From Pseudomonas tumuqii (GTDB lineage: Bacteria > Pseudomonadota > Gammaproteobacteria > Pseudomonadales > Pseudomonadaceae), in NCBI RefSeq assembly GCF_013184545.1, contig NZ_JAAOJA010000015.1, positions 1 to 64,000 on the forward strand: a stretch of DNA of 64,000 nucleotides, read 5' to 3'. The notes below the pieces were generated by a model that saw nothing but the letters and a program-made list of their open reading frames with translations, was not told the DNA's origin and made no database searches. Both the position numbers and the translations under genes were made by a program. Every line of letters starts with the position of its first letter. The stretch's first letter is position 1. Of this stretch, positions 1-7,832 are shown one piece after another.

Positions 1-2
1 TC

Positions 3-431
3 GCCGCCAGCTACCTCGAGCTGCCGCTGGTACAGAACCTGGCGACGCTGAAGACCTTCCTGCGCACCTCACCGCAATGGCTGATCGTGCGTTTCAGCAA
101 CCGCCAGGGACTGAGCGCCGAAGTCTACAAACAGCTGCGCAATTGTCGCTACGAACATTGGCCGACCCTGGCCGACATGGCCGAGGAGCGCGCCCTGAGC
201 ATCGCCAGCTTCCGCCGCCAGCTGCAGCGCGAGGGTTTCTCCTTCCAGGAGCTCAAAGACGAGGTACGCCGCGCTATCGCCTTCGAGTGCCTGCGCAACA
301 CCGACCTGAGCATCACCGCGATCGCCGAGAAGGCCGGCTTCTGCGAGGCCAGTGCGTTTCACCGGGCGTTCAAGCAGTGGACCGGAGAGAGCCCCGGCCA
401 TTACCGGATGAAGTGGCACAGCAGCGAATAG
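3..431 (+). CDS. AraC-family transcriptional regulator, C-terminal part (cut by window edge)
   Basis: The reading frame is open from base 3 and ends in TAG at 429-431, so the N-terminus lies outside the window. The visible 142 residues hold the AraC/XylS DNA-binding unit: a first HTH (residues about 70-90, LADMAEERALSIASFRRQLQ) and a second with the signature ITAIAEKAGFCEASAFHRAFKQWTG (given here as landmarks I-x3-A-x2-AGF and F-x2-AF-x2-W-x-G), then P-x-HYR. The upstream part resembles the end of an arabinose-binding-like sensor domain, as in OruR/ArgR-type regulators. Target unknown. The nearest possible target in the window is the acyl-CoA dehydrogenase gene, which is convergent with it. 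A GTG at 87 is an internal codon, not the start. Confidence 0.85.
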   Translation, partial: AASYLELPLVQNLATLKTFLRTSPQWLIVRFSNRQGLSAEVYKQLRNCRYEHWPTLADMAEERALSIASFRRQLQREGFSFQELKDEVRRAIAFECLRNTDLSITAIAEKAGFCEASAFHRAFKQWTGESPGHYRMKWHSSE

Positions 432-777
432 CGTCGCCCACAAGCCTGCCTGTCAAGCAGTTGGACATGAACCAAGCCTCTTCCGCGAGTGCCGATGTAG
501 GAGGTACGCAGCTTCTGGTGACCGGGCACGTGGCCGGGGAAGCCGATGGCCGGGCCGCGCTCCTCGCTCAGACAGATCTGGAAGCTGGAGAAGCGGATCC
601 GTTGGAAGCGGATCAGCCCCCCGAGGAACACCCGGAACAGTTCAGCGCACTACTGCTGAGCTTCCTCGCCGAGCCGTGTTCTCCAGGCGACGCCAACACA
701 GGCCCTTTGCAGCAGAGCCCGCGTTGCCGGTCTGACTCGGCGCAACGCCGAGCATGGTTCAGGATAGGAGCCACGAA
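432..777. other. Intergenic stretch with no supported gene
   Basis: Between the AraC fragment and the acyl-CoA dehydrogenase stop I see no ORF with both a plausible ribosome binding site and family features. The short open frames on either strand look like high-GC noise. The only clear structure is the hairpin at 736-752. The stretch may be decayed coding DNA. Confidence 0.5.
736..752 (-). terminator. Hairpin downstream of the acyl-CoA dehydrogenase gene
   Basis: CTCGGCG-CAA-CGCCGAG forms a perfect 7-bp stem with a triloop, 26 bases past the stop of the leftward acyl-CoA dehydrogenase gene. No T-run follows on either strand, so it is at best a weak terminator or a 3' mRNA-protecting stem. 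Confidence 0.35.
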
Positions 778-2007
778 TCAGCCGGTGATCTCTTTGCCGA
801 AGATGCCGCGCGCGATCACCATCTTCTGGATCTCATTGGCCCCTTCGTAGATCTCGGCAATCTTGCAGTCGCGGTAAATCTCCTCGACGCGGTAGTGCGA
901 GCCATCGGCGGCAATTTCCCGCATGCAGCCGTAGCCGCCGAAGATCTGCACCGCTTCTCGGGCGAACTCGCCGGCCAGGTTGGTGGCGTACCACTTGGCC
1001 ATCGCAGCCTCGGGCTCGGGAAACGCCTGCCCCTCATCCATGCGCAGTGCCGCCTTGAGGTAAAGGTTGCGGGCATTCTCGATTTCGGTGGCGCGCTCGG
1101 CCAGCTTGAACTGCCAGTACTGGAACTGCCCGATGGCCTTGCCGAAGACGCGACGGGTCTTGAGCCGCTCGACACTGTGATCGAACAGTGCCTGGGCCAT
1201 GCCGGTGCCGCTGGCGGCGATTGCGACCCGGCCGAAGGTGAGCGTCTGCAGGGCGATCTTGAGGCCCTGACCGGGCTGGCCTACGACATTCTCCAGGGGC
1301 ACCTTGACGTCGTCGAAGTAGATATCTGCCGTCAGTTGGCCATGATTGCCCAGCTTCTTGTCCGGCTGGCCCACGCGTACACCGGGCCAATCCAGCTCGA
1401 CCACCAGTTCGGTCATGCGCTCGCCATCGACGCACAGCAGCACGACGAAATCGGCGACCGGCGAGTTGCTGATGAAGCGCTTGCGGCCATTGACGATGTA
1501 GCCATCCTCGGTACGGATGGCGATGGTGCGCATGGCCTCGACGCTCAGGTCCGAGCTGGCGTCAGGCTCGGTAGTGGCGAAGCTGCCGACTTTCTCGCCC
1601 TTGAGCAGAGGCGTGAGGTAGCGCTGTTTGATCGAGTCGGAGCCATGCCTGAGGGCACCACCGGCAAGAATGCAGTGCACATCGACTATCGCCGCAACGG
1701 AGTTCGAATGATAGGCCAGCTCTTCGATCATCACCGCGGTCGCAGTGGCGGGATGCCGAAGGCCGCGCCCCCCGACCTCTGCCGCGAAGGGAATGCGAAA
1801 CAGCCCGGCCTGGGCCATCTTGGTGAACAACTCGCGCGGAAAAGCGTCTACCGACTCCTCGGTATGACCGATCGCATAGGCCACAGGTGCCACATGCTCA
1901 TCGGCAAAGCGGCGTACCTCCTGGCGGATGGCCAGAATTTCCTCGGGGGTGTTCAGGTCGTGGTACAGGCTGTCCTGATAGCGGGTAACGGTGTTCTGAG
2001 CGGTCAT
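778..2007 (-). CDS. Acyl-CoA dehydrogenase (FAD flavoenzyme)
   Basis: A 409-residue protein of normal family length that oxidises an acyl-CoA to the trans-2-enoyl-CoA and passes electrons to ETF. The N-terminal helical domain is followed by the FAD/substrate motif ATTEPDASSDLS near residue 145, the QIFGGYGC motif in the C-terminal domain, and the catalytic-glutamate region IYEGANEIQK close to the end. The ATG at 2007 has AAGGGA eight bases upstream. The frame stays open for 97 more codons without family similarity, so the longer start is rejected. The gene is alone in its leftward unit, with the GlxA-type regulator gene upstream in the same direction. Chain-length preference cannot be read from the sequence. 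Confidence 0.92.
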   Translation of the reverse strand: MTAQNTVTRYQDSLYHDLNTPEEILAIRQEVRRFADEHVAPVAYAIGHTEESVDAFPRELFTKMAQAGLFRIPFAAEVGGRGLRHPATATAVMIEELAYHSNSVAAIVDVHCILAGGALRHGSDSIKQRYLTPLLKGEKVGSFATTEPDASSDLSVEAMRTIAIRTEDGYIVNGRKRFISNSPVADFVVLLCVDGERMTELVVELDWPGVRVGQPDKKLGNHGQLTADIYFDDVKVPLENVVGQPGQGLKIALQTLTFGRVAIAASGTGMAQALFDHSVERLKTRRVFGKAIGQFQYWQFKLAERATEIENARNLYLKAALRMDEGQAFPEPEAAMAKWYATNLAGEFAREAVQIFGGYGCMREIAADGSHYRVEEIYRDCKIAEIYEGANEIQKMVIARGIFGKEITG

Positions 2008-2149
2008 GGAGTTTCCCTTGGTGAACTCGTTCGGTGAAACGACGAAAACTCTAGGGAGCCCCGATGGCCAGGGTAATAGGCTAAATCGACTTTTAATATG
2101 CGAATACAGCCATAGGCAAGGATGAGAGTCCTCGACCGGCACCTGGCCG

Positions 2150-3145
2150 TCAGTCCTCGTCAGCCGACAACTGAAAGCGCTCCCGATAAGCCCCGGGAGT
2201 GATGCCGACCCGCTCGCGGAACAGCCGGCTGAAGGAGCTGATATCGCGGTAGCCGACATACTGGGCAATCCGCTCGGTGGAGAGGTCGCCGGCCTCAAGC
2301 AGGGCCCGCGCCGTGTCGATGCGCAGGTGCTGCAGATAGGTCAGCGGCGACTGTCCCAGCACCCGCTGAAACCGGCGCCCCAGGGTCCGCTCGCTGACCG
2401 CCAGCCGGTCGGCCAGCTCGGCGATGCGAACAGTCTCGGTCATGTGCTCCTCAAGCCACTGCTGGGCGCGGTGCACCAGCGCATCGTTGTGCGACTTGTC
2501 CGCAATCAGTGGCAACAGTGGCGTCTGCGTGGTCTGCGTCAGATCGATCAGCATGCTGCGTGCACACTGCATGGCAACGGCCTTGCCGACGAAGTGGGTG
2601 AGCACGCGAGCCGTCTGCAGCAGAAAGGTGGCATGGGCACCACCGCACACCAGGCGATCGGCTTCTGTCACCACGGGACGCATCTGCAGATCGACCCGGG
2701 GAAAACGCGAACGGAAATGTCCCTCCAGCCACCAAGTGGTCGTGGCCACGCGGTGATCGAGCAGGCCGGTATCGGCGAGCAAGAAGGTGCCCGTACAGTT
2801 GGCTACCAGCCAGGTGCCCTGCTGCCACTGCCGGATCAGCCAGGCCCGAGCCTCGGCTTGTCTGCCCAGGAAGGACTGGAATTCGTCCCAGCCCCGGTAA
2901 TGCCGGCTGGGAATAAACACCAGGTCGAAGCGGCTATCCATCGACAGCGGACGCATCGCCAGCTCCAGTCCATTGCAGGCCCTCACCGACCGCCCATCGA
3001 CGCTGATGAACTGCCACTCGAAGAGTTGTTCCGGAGCCGCACCTTGTCTGCGCAGGTGTGCATTGGCCACCTGCAGCATGTCGGCAAAACCGCCAAGCAC
3101 CGAGGCATAGACATCATCGAAGCCCAAGATGGCGGCACTGGGCAC
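2150..3145 (-). CDS. GlxA-family AraC-type regulator (DJ-1/PfpI-like domain plus AraC HTH)
   Basis: A two-domain regulator. Residues about 1-170 form a DJ-1/PfpI-like (class I amidotransferase-like) sensor domain that starts AILGFDDVYAS and contains LVANCTGTFLLADTGLL around the nucleophile-elbow cysteine. The C-terminal 90 residues carry the two AraC HTHs (IAELADRLAVSERTLGRRF and ERIAQYVGYRDISSFSRLFR). The GTG at 3145 is preferred because GGAGAG lies four bases before it. Upstream alternatives at 3220 and 3247 would add a stretch lacking family character. It is divergent from the quinone reductase gene at 3308 and upstream of, and co-directional with, the acyl-CoA dehydrogenase gene. Both are candidate targets. 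The ligand is unknown. Confidence 0.85.
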   Translation of the reverse strand: MPSAAILGFDDVYASVLGGFADMLQVANAHLRRQGAAPEQLFEWQFISVDGRSVRACNGLELAMRPLSMDSRFDLVFIPSRHYRGWDEFQSFLGRQAEARAWLIRQWQQGTWLVANCTGTFLLADTGLLDHRVATTTWWLEGHFRSRFPRVDLQMRPVVTEADRLVCGGAHATFLLQTARVLTHFVGKAVAMQCARSMLIDLTQTTQTPLLPLIADKSHNDALVHRAQQWLEEHMTETVRIAELADRLAVSERTLGRRFQRVLGQSPLTYLQHLRIDTARALLEAGDLSTERIAQYVGYRDISSFSRLFRERVGITPGAYRERFQLSADED

Positions 3146-3307
3146 GGCTCTCTCCACAGGTTTTCCGTGATTCGTTAGACCAGGCCCGTGAGCCTGACCG
3201 TACTGTCTGTATCCGCACATTAACTGTCGTTTCAGACCAGTGCGCAAGCATGCCGCCGCCCCTAGAGTGGGTGCATCCCGTTAGCCACCTGCCTGGACAA
3301 CCCCTGC

Positions 3308-4006
3308 ATGAACGTACTGATCATCCACGCCCACCCCGAACCGCAGTCCTTCAATACCGCCATGATGAATCTCGCCGTGCAGGAGCTGAGCGCGCAAGGC
3401 AATGAGGTGGAGCTTTCCGACCTCTATGCCATGCACTGGAATCCGGTCGCCAGCGCCGCCGACTTCGGCTCCCGCCAACAACCGGACTATCTGGTCTATG
3501 CCCTGGAACAGCGCCACAACCATCAGCAGCAAACGCTGGCAGCGGACATCCAGGGCGAACTGGACAAACTGCTGCGCGCCGACCTGCTGATTTTCAATTT
3601 CCCGCTTTACTGGTTCTCGATGCCGGCCATCATGAAAGGCTGGATCGACCGCGTGCTGCTGTCCGGCGTCTGCTATGGCGGCAAGCGCTTCTACGACCAG
3701 GGCGGGCTGAGCGGCAAGCGGGCCATGCTGGCGATCAGTGTCGGCGGGCGACCGCACATGCTGGTCGAGGGCGGCGTGCACGGCGACGTCAACACCATGC
3801 TGCGCCCCATCCTGCAGGGCACCCTGGCCTACACCGGGATGACCGTGCTGCCGCCCTTCGTCGCCCACCATGTGCCCTACATCTCGCACGAGGCCCGCTT
3901 GGAACTGCTCGATCAATACCGCCAGCACCTGCGCCGGCTGGACCAGTTGCAACCGTTGCAGTTCGTCAGCCTCAACCAGTTCGACGAGCATCTCAACCCG
4001 CTGTAG
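3308..4006 (+). CDS. Flavodoxin-fold NAD(P)H:quinone oxidoreductase (NQO/MdaB-type)
   Basis: A 232-residue cytoplasmic flavoprotein of the Flavodoxin_2 family (NQO1, KefF, MdaB), which reduces quinones or related electrophiles by two electrons with NAD(P)H. Visible marks are the N-terminal FMN/FAD-binding strand-loop VLIIHAHPEPQSFN, the conserved loop FPLYWFSMPAIMKGWIDRVL and the SVGGRP loop. The start at 3308 directly gives the family N-terminus, though no strong Shine-Dalgarno is visible. It is divergent from the GlxA-type regulator, a common arrangement for a stress-induced reductase under its own regulator; that link is inferred. Confidence 0.88.
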   Translation: MNVLIIHAHPEPQSFNTAMMNLAVQELSAQGNEVELSDLYAMHWNPVASAADFGSRQQPDYLVYALEQRHNHQQQTLAADIQGELDKLLRADLLIFNFPLYWFSMPAIMKGWIDRVLLSGVCYGGKRFYDQGGLSGKRAMLAISVGGRPHMLVEGGVHGDVNTMLRPILQGTLAYTGMTVLPPFVAHHVPYISHEARLELLDQYRQHLRRLDQLQPLQFVSLNQFDEHLNPL

Positions 4007-4109
4007 CCCAAGGCAGCACACTGAGGCAGTTGAGGTGAACACCGGTTCTTCCAGCGTCAGCGGAAACTGCTCTGCTGTCGCCCTCTGCCTGGATGTAACC
4101 CCAAGCGAC

Positions 4110-4137
4110 AATGCCGGTATTGAGTAATACGGGCATT
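4110..4137 (-). terminator. Hairpin at the 3' end of the leftward catabolic operon
   Basis: Two 12-base arms (AATGCCGGTATT and AATACGGGCATT) pair with one mismatch around a GAGT loop, one base beyond the stop of the 49-aa ORF at 4139. No U-run follows, so termination is unproven. The position suggests an operon-end stem. Confidence 0.45.
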
Positions 4138-4138
4138 A

Positions 4139-4288
4139 CTACTGTTTGTTATGAGCGTGGTACGCCCTGATCAGCCGCCGGCTCGCCGGGCCGAACAGCA
4201 ACCCGCCGAGCAGCAGGAACGCAGCAGCGGCTCGCGCAATGCGCGCTGCAACAAAGTAACGCCAGCGGCGCTGAGCGGTGCAATTCAC
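4139..4288 (-). CDS. Small single-span membrane protein (49 aa, GTG start)
   Basis: This is a hidden short ORF. GTG at 4288 follows GGGAGAGAGACCAT, a good ribosome binding site. The product has a basic N-terminus (QRRWRYFVAARIARA), one hydrophobic segment of about 18 residues (AAAAFLLLGGLLFGPA) and a basic tail ending HAHNKQ. That is the composition of a small inner-membrane protein with positive residues on both sides. It is the last gene of the leftward operon, about 135 bases after the CxxCH/beta-propeller gene, with a hairpin right after its stop. I recognise no family. A second membrane peptide (6259-6360) lies on the other side of the propeller gene, so both may anchor or assist that secreted protein. 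Confidence 0.55.
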   Translation of the reverse strand: MNCTAQRRWRYFVAARIARAAAAFLLLGGLLFGPASRRLIRAYHAHNKQ

Positions 4289-4423
4289 ATGGTCTCTCTC
4301 CCAATCGGTGTAACGCCGGAGGCGAGGGCATCGCCCCTACCGTTGTGCGGCAGCCGTTTAGCGCCGCACTGGCTTCGCCGGTTTAGGCCTGCCGGGCACC
4401 GAGCAGCGCCCGGTACAGCGCCC

Positions 4424-6244
4424 TTACTTGGTCGCCTTCACCGCCGCATGCTGATGCACCGGCTGCAAGGTGCCGGTATCGGCAACGTCCGGCTGGATGC
4501 AGACGAAGGCAGGCAGGCCGTCCTCATGGGCATAGGCCGGCAGGTTGGAGTTGGAGGTGCACACGCGGCCATCCTGGGTGAACTCGAAGTCACGGAACCA
4601 GATCACCCGGTTGGGCATCGGGTAGGCGATGAACTTCTTCTGGGCCGGGATGTAGCGCATCACTCGATCGGCATTGTTGGTGGCGATCCACACGTCGCCG
4701 TGCTTGTCGACGTTCAGCGCATAGGGGATCTCGTACTCGTTGGCCGCCAGCAACGGCAGCGCGATGCTCTCGAACGTCTTGCTCTGGGTGTCGAAGCGCA
4801 TCAGGTAGCCCTCGTCGAAGGACGGAATCCACAGGCTGCCATCCGCCCCGAAACGCAGGCGACGCGGGCCCTTGTGCGGCACGTCGTACTCGGTGACCTC
4901 ATGGGTGACGGGGTCGATGTGGCCGATCTTGTTGGCCAGTACCTTGCTGTACCAGACGCCGCCATCGAGTGGATTGATGTCGATGCCGTAGGGCCAGTTG
5001 AACACGTCGCGGCCACCGTTGAGCCACTTGTGGTGCGACAGCGCCAGGTGGAAATTCTGCTCGGGGAACCAGGCGGAGATCTTCAGCACGACGCCGATGA
5101 AGGTGTCGGTGATCCAGCGCAGCACGCCATTGTGCGGGGTCTCGATTTCAGTGAATTGCTCGGTCTTGGTGTCGAACTTCATCACCGTGTTGGAGATCAG
5201 CACGGTGAACCAGACATTGTCATCCTTGTCGACGCGGATGGTGTGCGAATACAGGCCCTTGCGCCAAAGGAAGCCCTGCGGGATCGGGTAGAGCTTCCAG
5301 GCCTTGGTCGCCGGGTTGAACATGATCAGGTTGCTCGACAGCGCGCCGGTGAAGAAGATGCGCCCGTCGGAGATCTGCGCGCCACTGTGCGGGCCGTGCT
5401 TGCCGGTGAAGATGCCGATCGGCATCTGCATGCCGCGGAAGTTGCCACCCTTGACCTCGTCGGTCACCGGCATCTGGTAGGTGTCGATCTGCCCGCTCTG
5501 GCGATCGAGGATGTACACCTCGTCGCGGCCTTCGTCGATGCCCATCAGCTTGTCGTCGGCTAGCACCATGGTGTCGTGCAGGAAGGACAGGGGCGTGGCT
5601 GCATGCCACTCCTCGACTCGCGCCTTGGCCAGCTCGGGGCTGAAGTCGTGACTCTGGATCGCCTTGATCGGCTTGCCGTCGTAGCCCTCGGCGAGCATCT
5701 TGGCGATGCTCTTTTCCTCGCTATAGGTCAGCGTCGCCAGATAGCCTTCCATGCGATTGATCGACTCCCCCCACTGCTCCTCGCTGCGCGGAATACGGGT
5801 GGTCGAATTGCCCTGCTGGTGGCAGAAGCTGCACTGGGAAATGAACGCTTCCTTGGTCGGCGCATCCGGGAACGGCAGGGTCGCGGCATGCGCCGAGGCG
5901 GTCAGGCTGCTGGACAGTTCCTCGACCGAGGCGATCTTGGCCACGCGAAAATCCAGGCGCTGCCGATCGGACGCGGCCAGTTCCAGCGGCTGCACGACAT
6001 CCCTGAAATAGGGGGTGCGCGTGCGCACCTGCAGCTTGCCGACGAAGCCGGTTTCCAGCGAGTAACGGCCGTTGGCGTCGCTGTAGACGGTTTCCTTGCG
6101 GTTACGCGCTTCGTTCCAGACGGTCACCATGCTGCCGGCGACCGCTTTGCCATCGTCGGTCATGACGTGGCCGCTGAGGGTGGCGGCGCTGGCACTGGCA
6201 CCGAATAGCAGGGTGAGCAAACCGAGGGAGTAGGCTGATTTCAT
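4424..6244 (-). CDS. Secreted CxxCH haem-motif / beta-propeller (streptogramin-lyase-like) protein
   Basis: 606 residues. A signal peptide (MKSAYSLGLLTLLFGASASA) leads into a carboxypeptidase-regulatory/Ig-like fold (about residues 22-105, LSGHVMTDDGKAVAGSMVTV). Next comes a c-type haem motif CSFCH at residues 138-142. The remaining 400 residues form a Vgb/NHL-like beta-propeller with repeated elements such as DNVWFTVL, GVWYSK, GSLWIPSF and GDVWIATN. No hydrolytic motif is evident. The role is probably periplasmic electron transfer or a propeller-type dehydrogenase or lyase; it is not proven. The start at 6244 puts the signal peptide first; in-frame TTG 6262 and ATG 6253 are alternatives. It sits between two small membrane-peptide genes in an operon with alcohol and aldehyde dehydrogenases, which hints that the haem accepts electrons from that pathway. 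Confidence 0.8.
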   Translation of the reverse strand: MKSAYSLGLLTLLFGASASAATLSGHVMTDDGKAVAGSMVTVWNEARNRKETVYSDANGRYSLETGFVGKLQVRTRTPYFRDVVQPLELAASDRQRLDFRVAKIASVEELSSSLTASAHAATLPFPDAPTKEAFISQCSFCHQQGNSTTRIPRSEEQWGESINRMEGYLATLTYSEEKSIAKMLAEGYDGKPIKAIQSHDFSPELAKARVEEWHAATPLSFLHDTMVLADDKLMGIDEGRDEVYILDRQSGQIDTYQMPVTDEVKGGNFRGMQMPIGIFTGKHGPHSGAQISDGRIFFTGALSSNLIMFNPATKAWKLYPIPQGFLWRKGLYSHTIRVDKDDNVWFTVLISNTVMKFDTKTEQFTEIETPHNGVLRWITDTFIGVVLKISAWFPEQNFHLALSHHKWLNGGRDVFNWPYGIDINPLDGGVWYSKVLANKIGHIDPVTHEVTEYDVPHKGPRRLRFGADGSLWIPSFDEGYLMRFDTQSKTFESIALPLLAANEYEIPYALNVDKHGDVWIATNNADRVMRYIPAQKKFIAYPMPNRVIWFRDFEFTQDGRVCTSNSNLPAYAHEDGLPAFVCIQPDVADTGTLQPVHQHAAVKATK

Positions 6245-6258
6245 GGGAGGCATCTCGC

Positions 6259-6360
6259 TCAACCGAAGATATAGAAGTAGAAGTGCAGCGCGGCGACGAC
6301 CGTCACGGGCACGACAATGTTCAGGACGATGTGTTTGCTTATGAATTTCAGGATATGCAT
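6259..6360 (-). CDS. 33-residue membrane peptide
   Basis: ATG at 6360 has GGAG nine bases upstream and encodes MHILKFISKHIVLNIVVPVT followed by VVAALHFYFYIFG. That is a short basic N-terminus, then a single hydrophobic helix rich in V, I, L and aromatics. The stop lies 14 bases before the start of the propeller protein, so the two are almost certainly co-translated. An in-frame ATG at 6381 would add seven residues but has no better ribosome site. No family is recognised. A membrane anchor or assembly partner for the neighbouring haem/propeller protein is the simplest guess. Confidence 0.6.
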   Translation of the reverse strand: MHILKFISKHIVLNIVVPVTVVAALHFYFYIFG

Positions 6361-6401
6361 GTTGTTTTTCTCCAGATTCATGGGGTGGCGAGAAGGCATG
6401 C

Positions 6402-7832
6402 TCAGGTCGTCAGCTGGCGGCGCAGGCCTGCGAGCGCAGCATTGAGCTTGTGTTCGAGCAGATAACGCAGGAGCACACCCAGGCCGGGGATGCGCGAACG
6501 GAAGCGGATCTGCCAGTCGACGCGGGTGCCGCCGCGGCAGGGGGTCAGGCGCACCTCGCCTTGGTGGCAATACACCGGTGAGCCCTGGAGCACGCGATAG
6601 CGGTAGCCCCGGTTCGGACTGAACTCGGTGATCTGTTCATGAATGGCACCAAATGGCGAATCCAGCACCCGTTCGGCACCATAGCCGTTGACCTCGCCGG
6701 CCCCCGGCTTGACCAGGCGGCACTGCCCCAGTCCCGCCCAGCGACCCAGCGTCGGATGGTCACTGAGCTGGGCGAAGACCCGCTCCGGCACGGCGGCGAT
6801 TTCGATGCTCGCTGCGCAGGCCTGGTTGTCGGCGAGCGGCCGCCGCTCGCGCGGCAGCGGCAGGAAGCCGAAGTCACGATGCCCCCTGCCCGGCCGGGCC
6901 CACATGAACTCGTAGGAAAACCCCAACGGGTCGTTGACGTAGACGCAACCAGCCAGCGGCATATGGATCGGCCGGCAGTTCGCCTTGGCACCCGCGGCCA
7001 GCGCCCGCAGATGCATGGCGTTGACGCCATGGCGGTTGCGCGGATCGCCAAAGCAGATATTGAGGATGCCCTGGTCGTTGATCCGGTAGCCCGCCTCGCG
7101 GCCCCGCCCCGGGTCGCGGCCATACTCGACGATTTCCAGCAACAGGGTCGGCCCGCCGAATACCCGGCGCTTGGCACCGGCGTCCGCCAGTCCCCACAGC
7201 GCTTCATGGGCGTCGTCGTGTAACTGCAGGTCGTGCTCGGGCACTCCCAGGCCGCTGCCGACGAACGTGCTGGAGGCGGCCAGATCCGGGGTGGTCATGC
7301 TCACGTAACGGATCGCCACCGGACAGTCCTGGCGACCACGACGGTTCTCCTCGGGTAGTGGATCCTGCTCCAGCAACTCGACATAGACCCCGTCGGGGTT
7401 GCGCACGCAGACGCGGCGCGCACCAGCTGCGCCGAGCGGTGCCGTCAACGGCTGGGTACCGAGCTTGGCCAGACGGGCCAGCGCCAGGTCGAAATCGGCC
7501 ACCCAGACGCCCATGCGGCTATAGCCGATGTCGTTGGGCTGGCGATCGGCCGGCATCAGGCGCGCCATCGGCCGCTCGTACTGGAACAGCTCCAGCTGAC
7601 ACCAGTCGTTGCGCCCGACCAGGCACCAGCAGGTCATCGCCGCGCCGGGCAGGTCGACGATGGCGGCGCTCAGCGGGCCGCGCATCATCAGGCGGCTGCC
7701 GCCAGCCGGGAGGAAGCCCAGACCGTCGCACCACCAGGCTTCGGTGCGGCGCAGATCGACCACGCTGAAGGCGATCTGGTTCAACGGCAGGGGCAAGGGC
7801 GAACGTGCGTTCAAGGTCGTCGTCCCGCTCAT
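6402..7832 (-). CDS. VOC-VOC-SRPBCC fusion protein (glyoxalase/dioxygenase fold plus START-like domain)
   Basis: 476 residues with three modules. A first vicinal-oxygen-chelate half (about 15-125) starts NQIAFSVVDLRRTEAWWCDGL and contains GVWVADFDLALARLAKLG and NPDGVYVELLEQ. A second (about 145-290) starts AIRYVSMTTPDLAASSTFVG and ends in YVNDPLGFSYEFMW. A C-terminal SRPBCC/polyketide-cyclase-like domain (about 325-470) has ASIEIAAVPERVFAQLSDHP and VDWQIRFRSRIPGLG. The terminal Glu of each VOC half is typical of a metal ligand. The first gene codon overlaps the preceding alcohol dehydrogenase stop by four bases (ATGA), so translation is coupled. The reaction is unknown; extradiol-type cleavage, isomerisation or lipid binding are all possible. 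Confidence 0.8.
   Translation of the reverse strand: MSGTTTLNARSPLPLPLNQIAFSVVDLRRTEAWWCDGLGFLPAGGSRLMMRGPLSAAIVDLPGAAMTCWCLVGRNDWCQLELFQYERPMARLMPADRQPNDIGYSRMGVWVADFDLALARLAKLGTQPLTAPLGAAGARRVCVRNPDGVYVELLEQDPLPEENRRGRQDCPVAIRYVSMTTPDLAASSTFVGSGLGVPEHDLQLHDDAHEALWGLADAGAKRRVFGGPTLLLEIVEYGRDPGRGREAGYRINDQGILNICFGDPRNRHGVNAMHLRALAAGAKANCRPIHMPLAGCVYVNDPLGFSYEFMWARPGRGHRDFGFLPLPRERRPLADNQACAASIEIAAVPERVFAQLSDHPTLGRWAGLGQCRLVKPGAGEVNGYGAERVLDSPFGAIHEQITEFSPNRGYRYRVLQGSPVYCHQGEVRLTPCRGGTRVDWQIRFRSRIPGLGVLLRYLLEHKLNAALAGLRRQLTT

Noticed and set aside
754..2037. A 427-codon plus-strand frame opposite the acyl-CoA dehydrogenase
   Set aside because: Antisense shadow; the minus strand has all family motifs.
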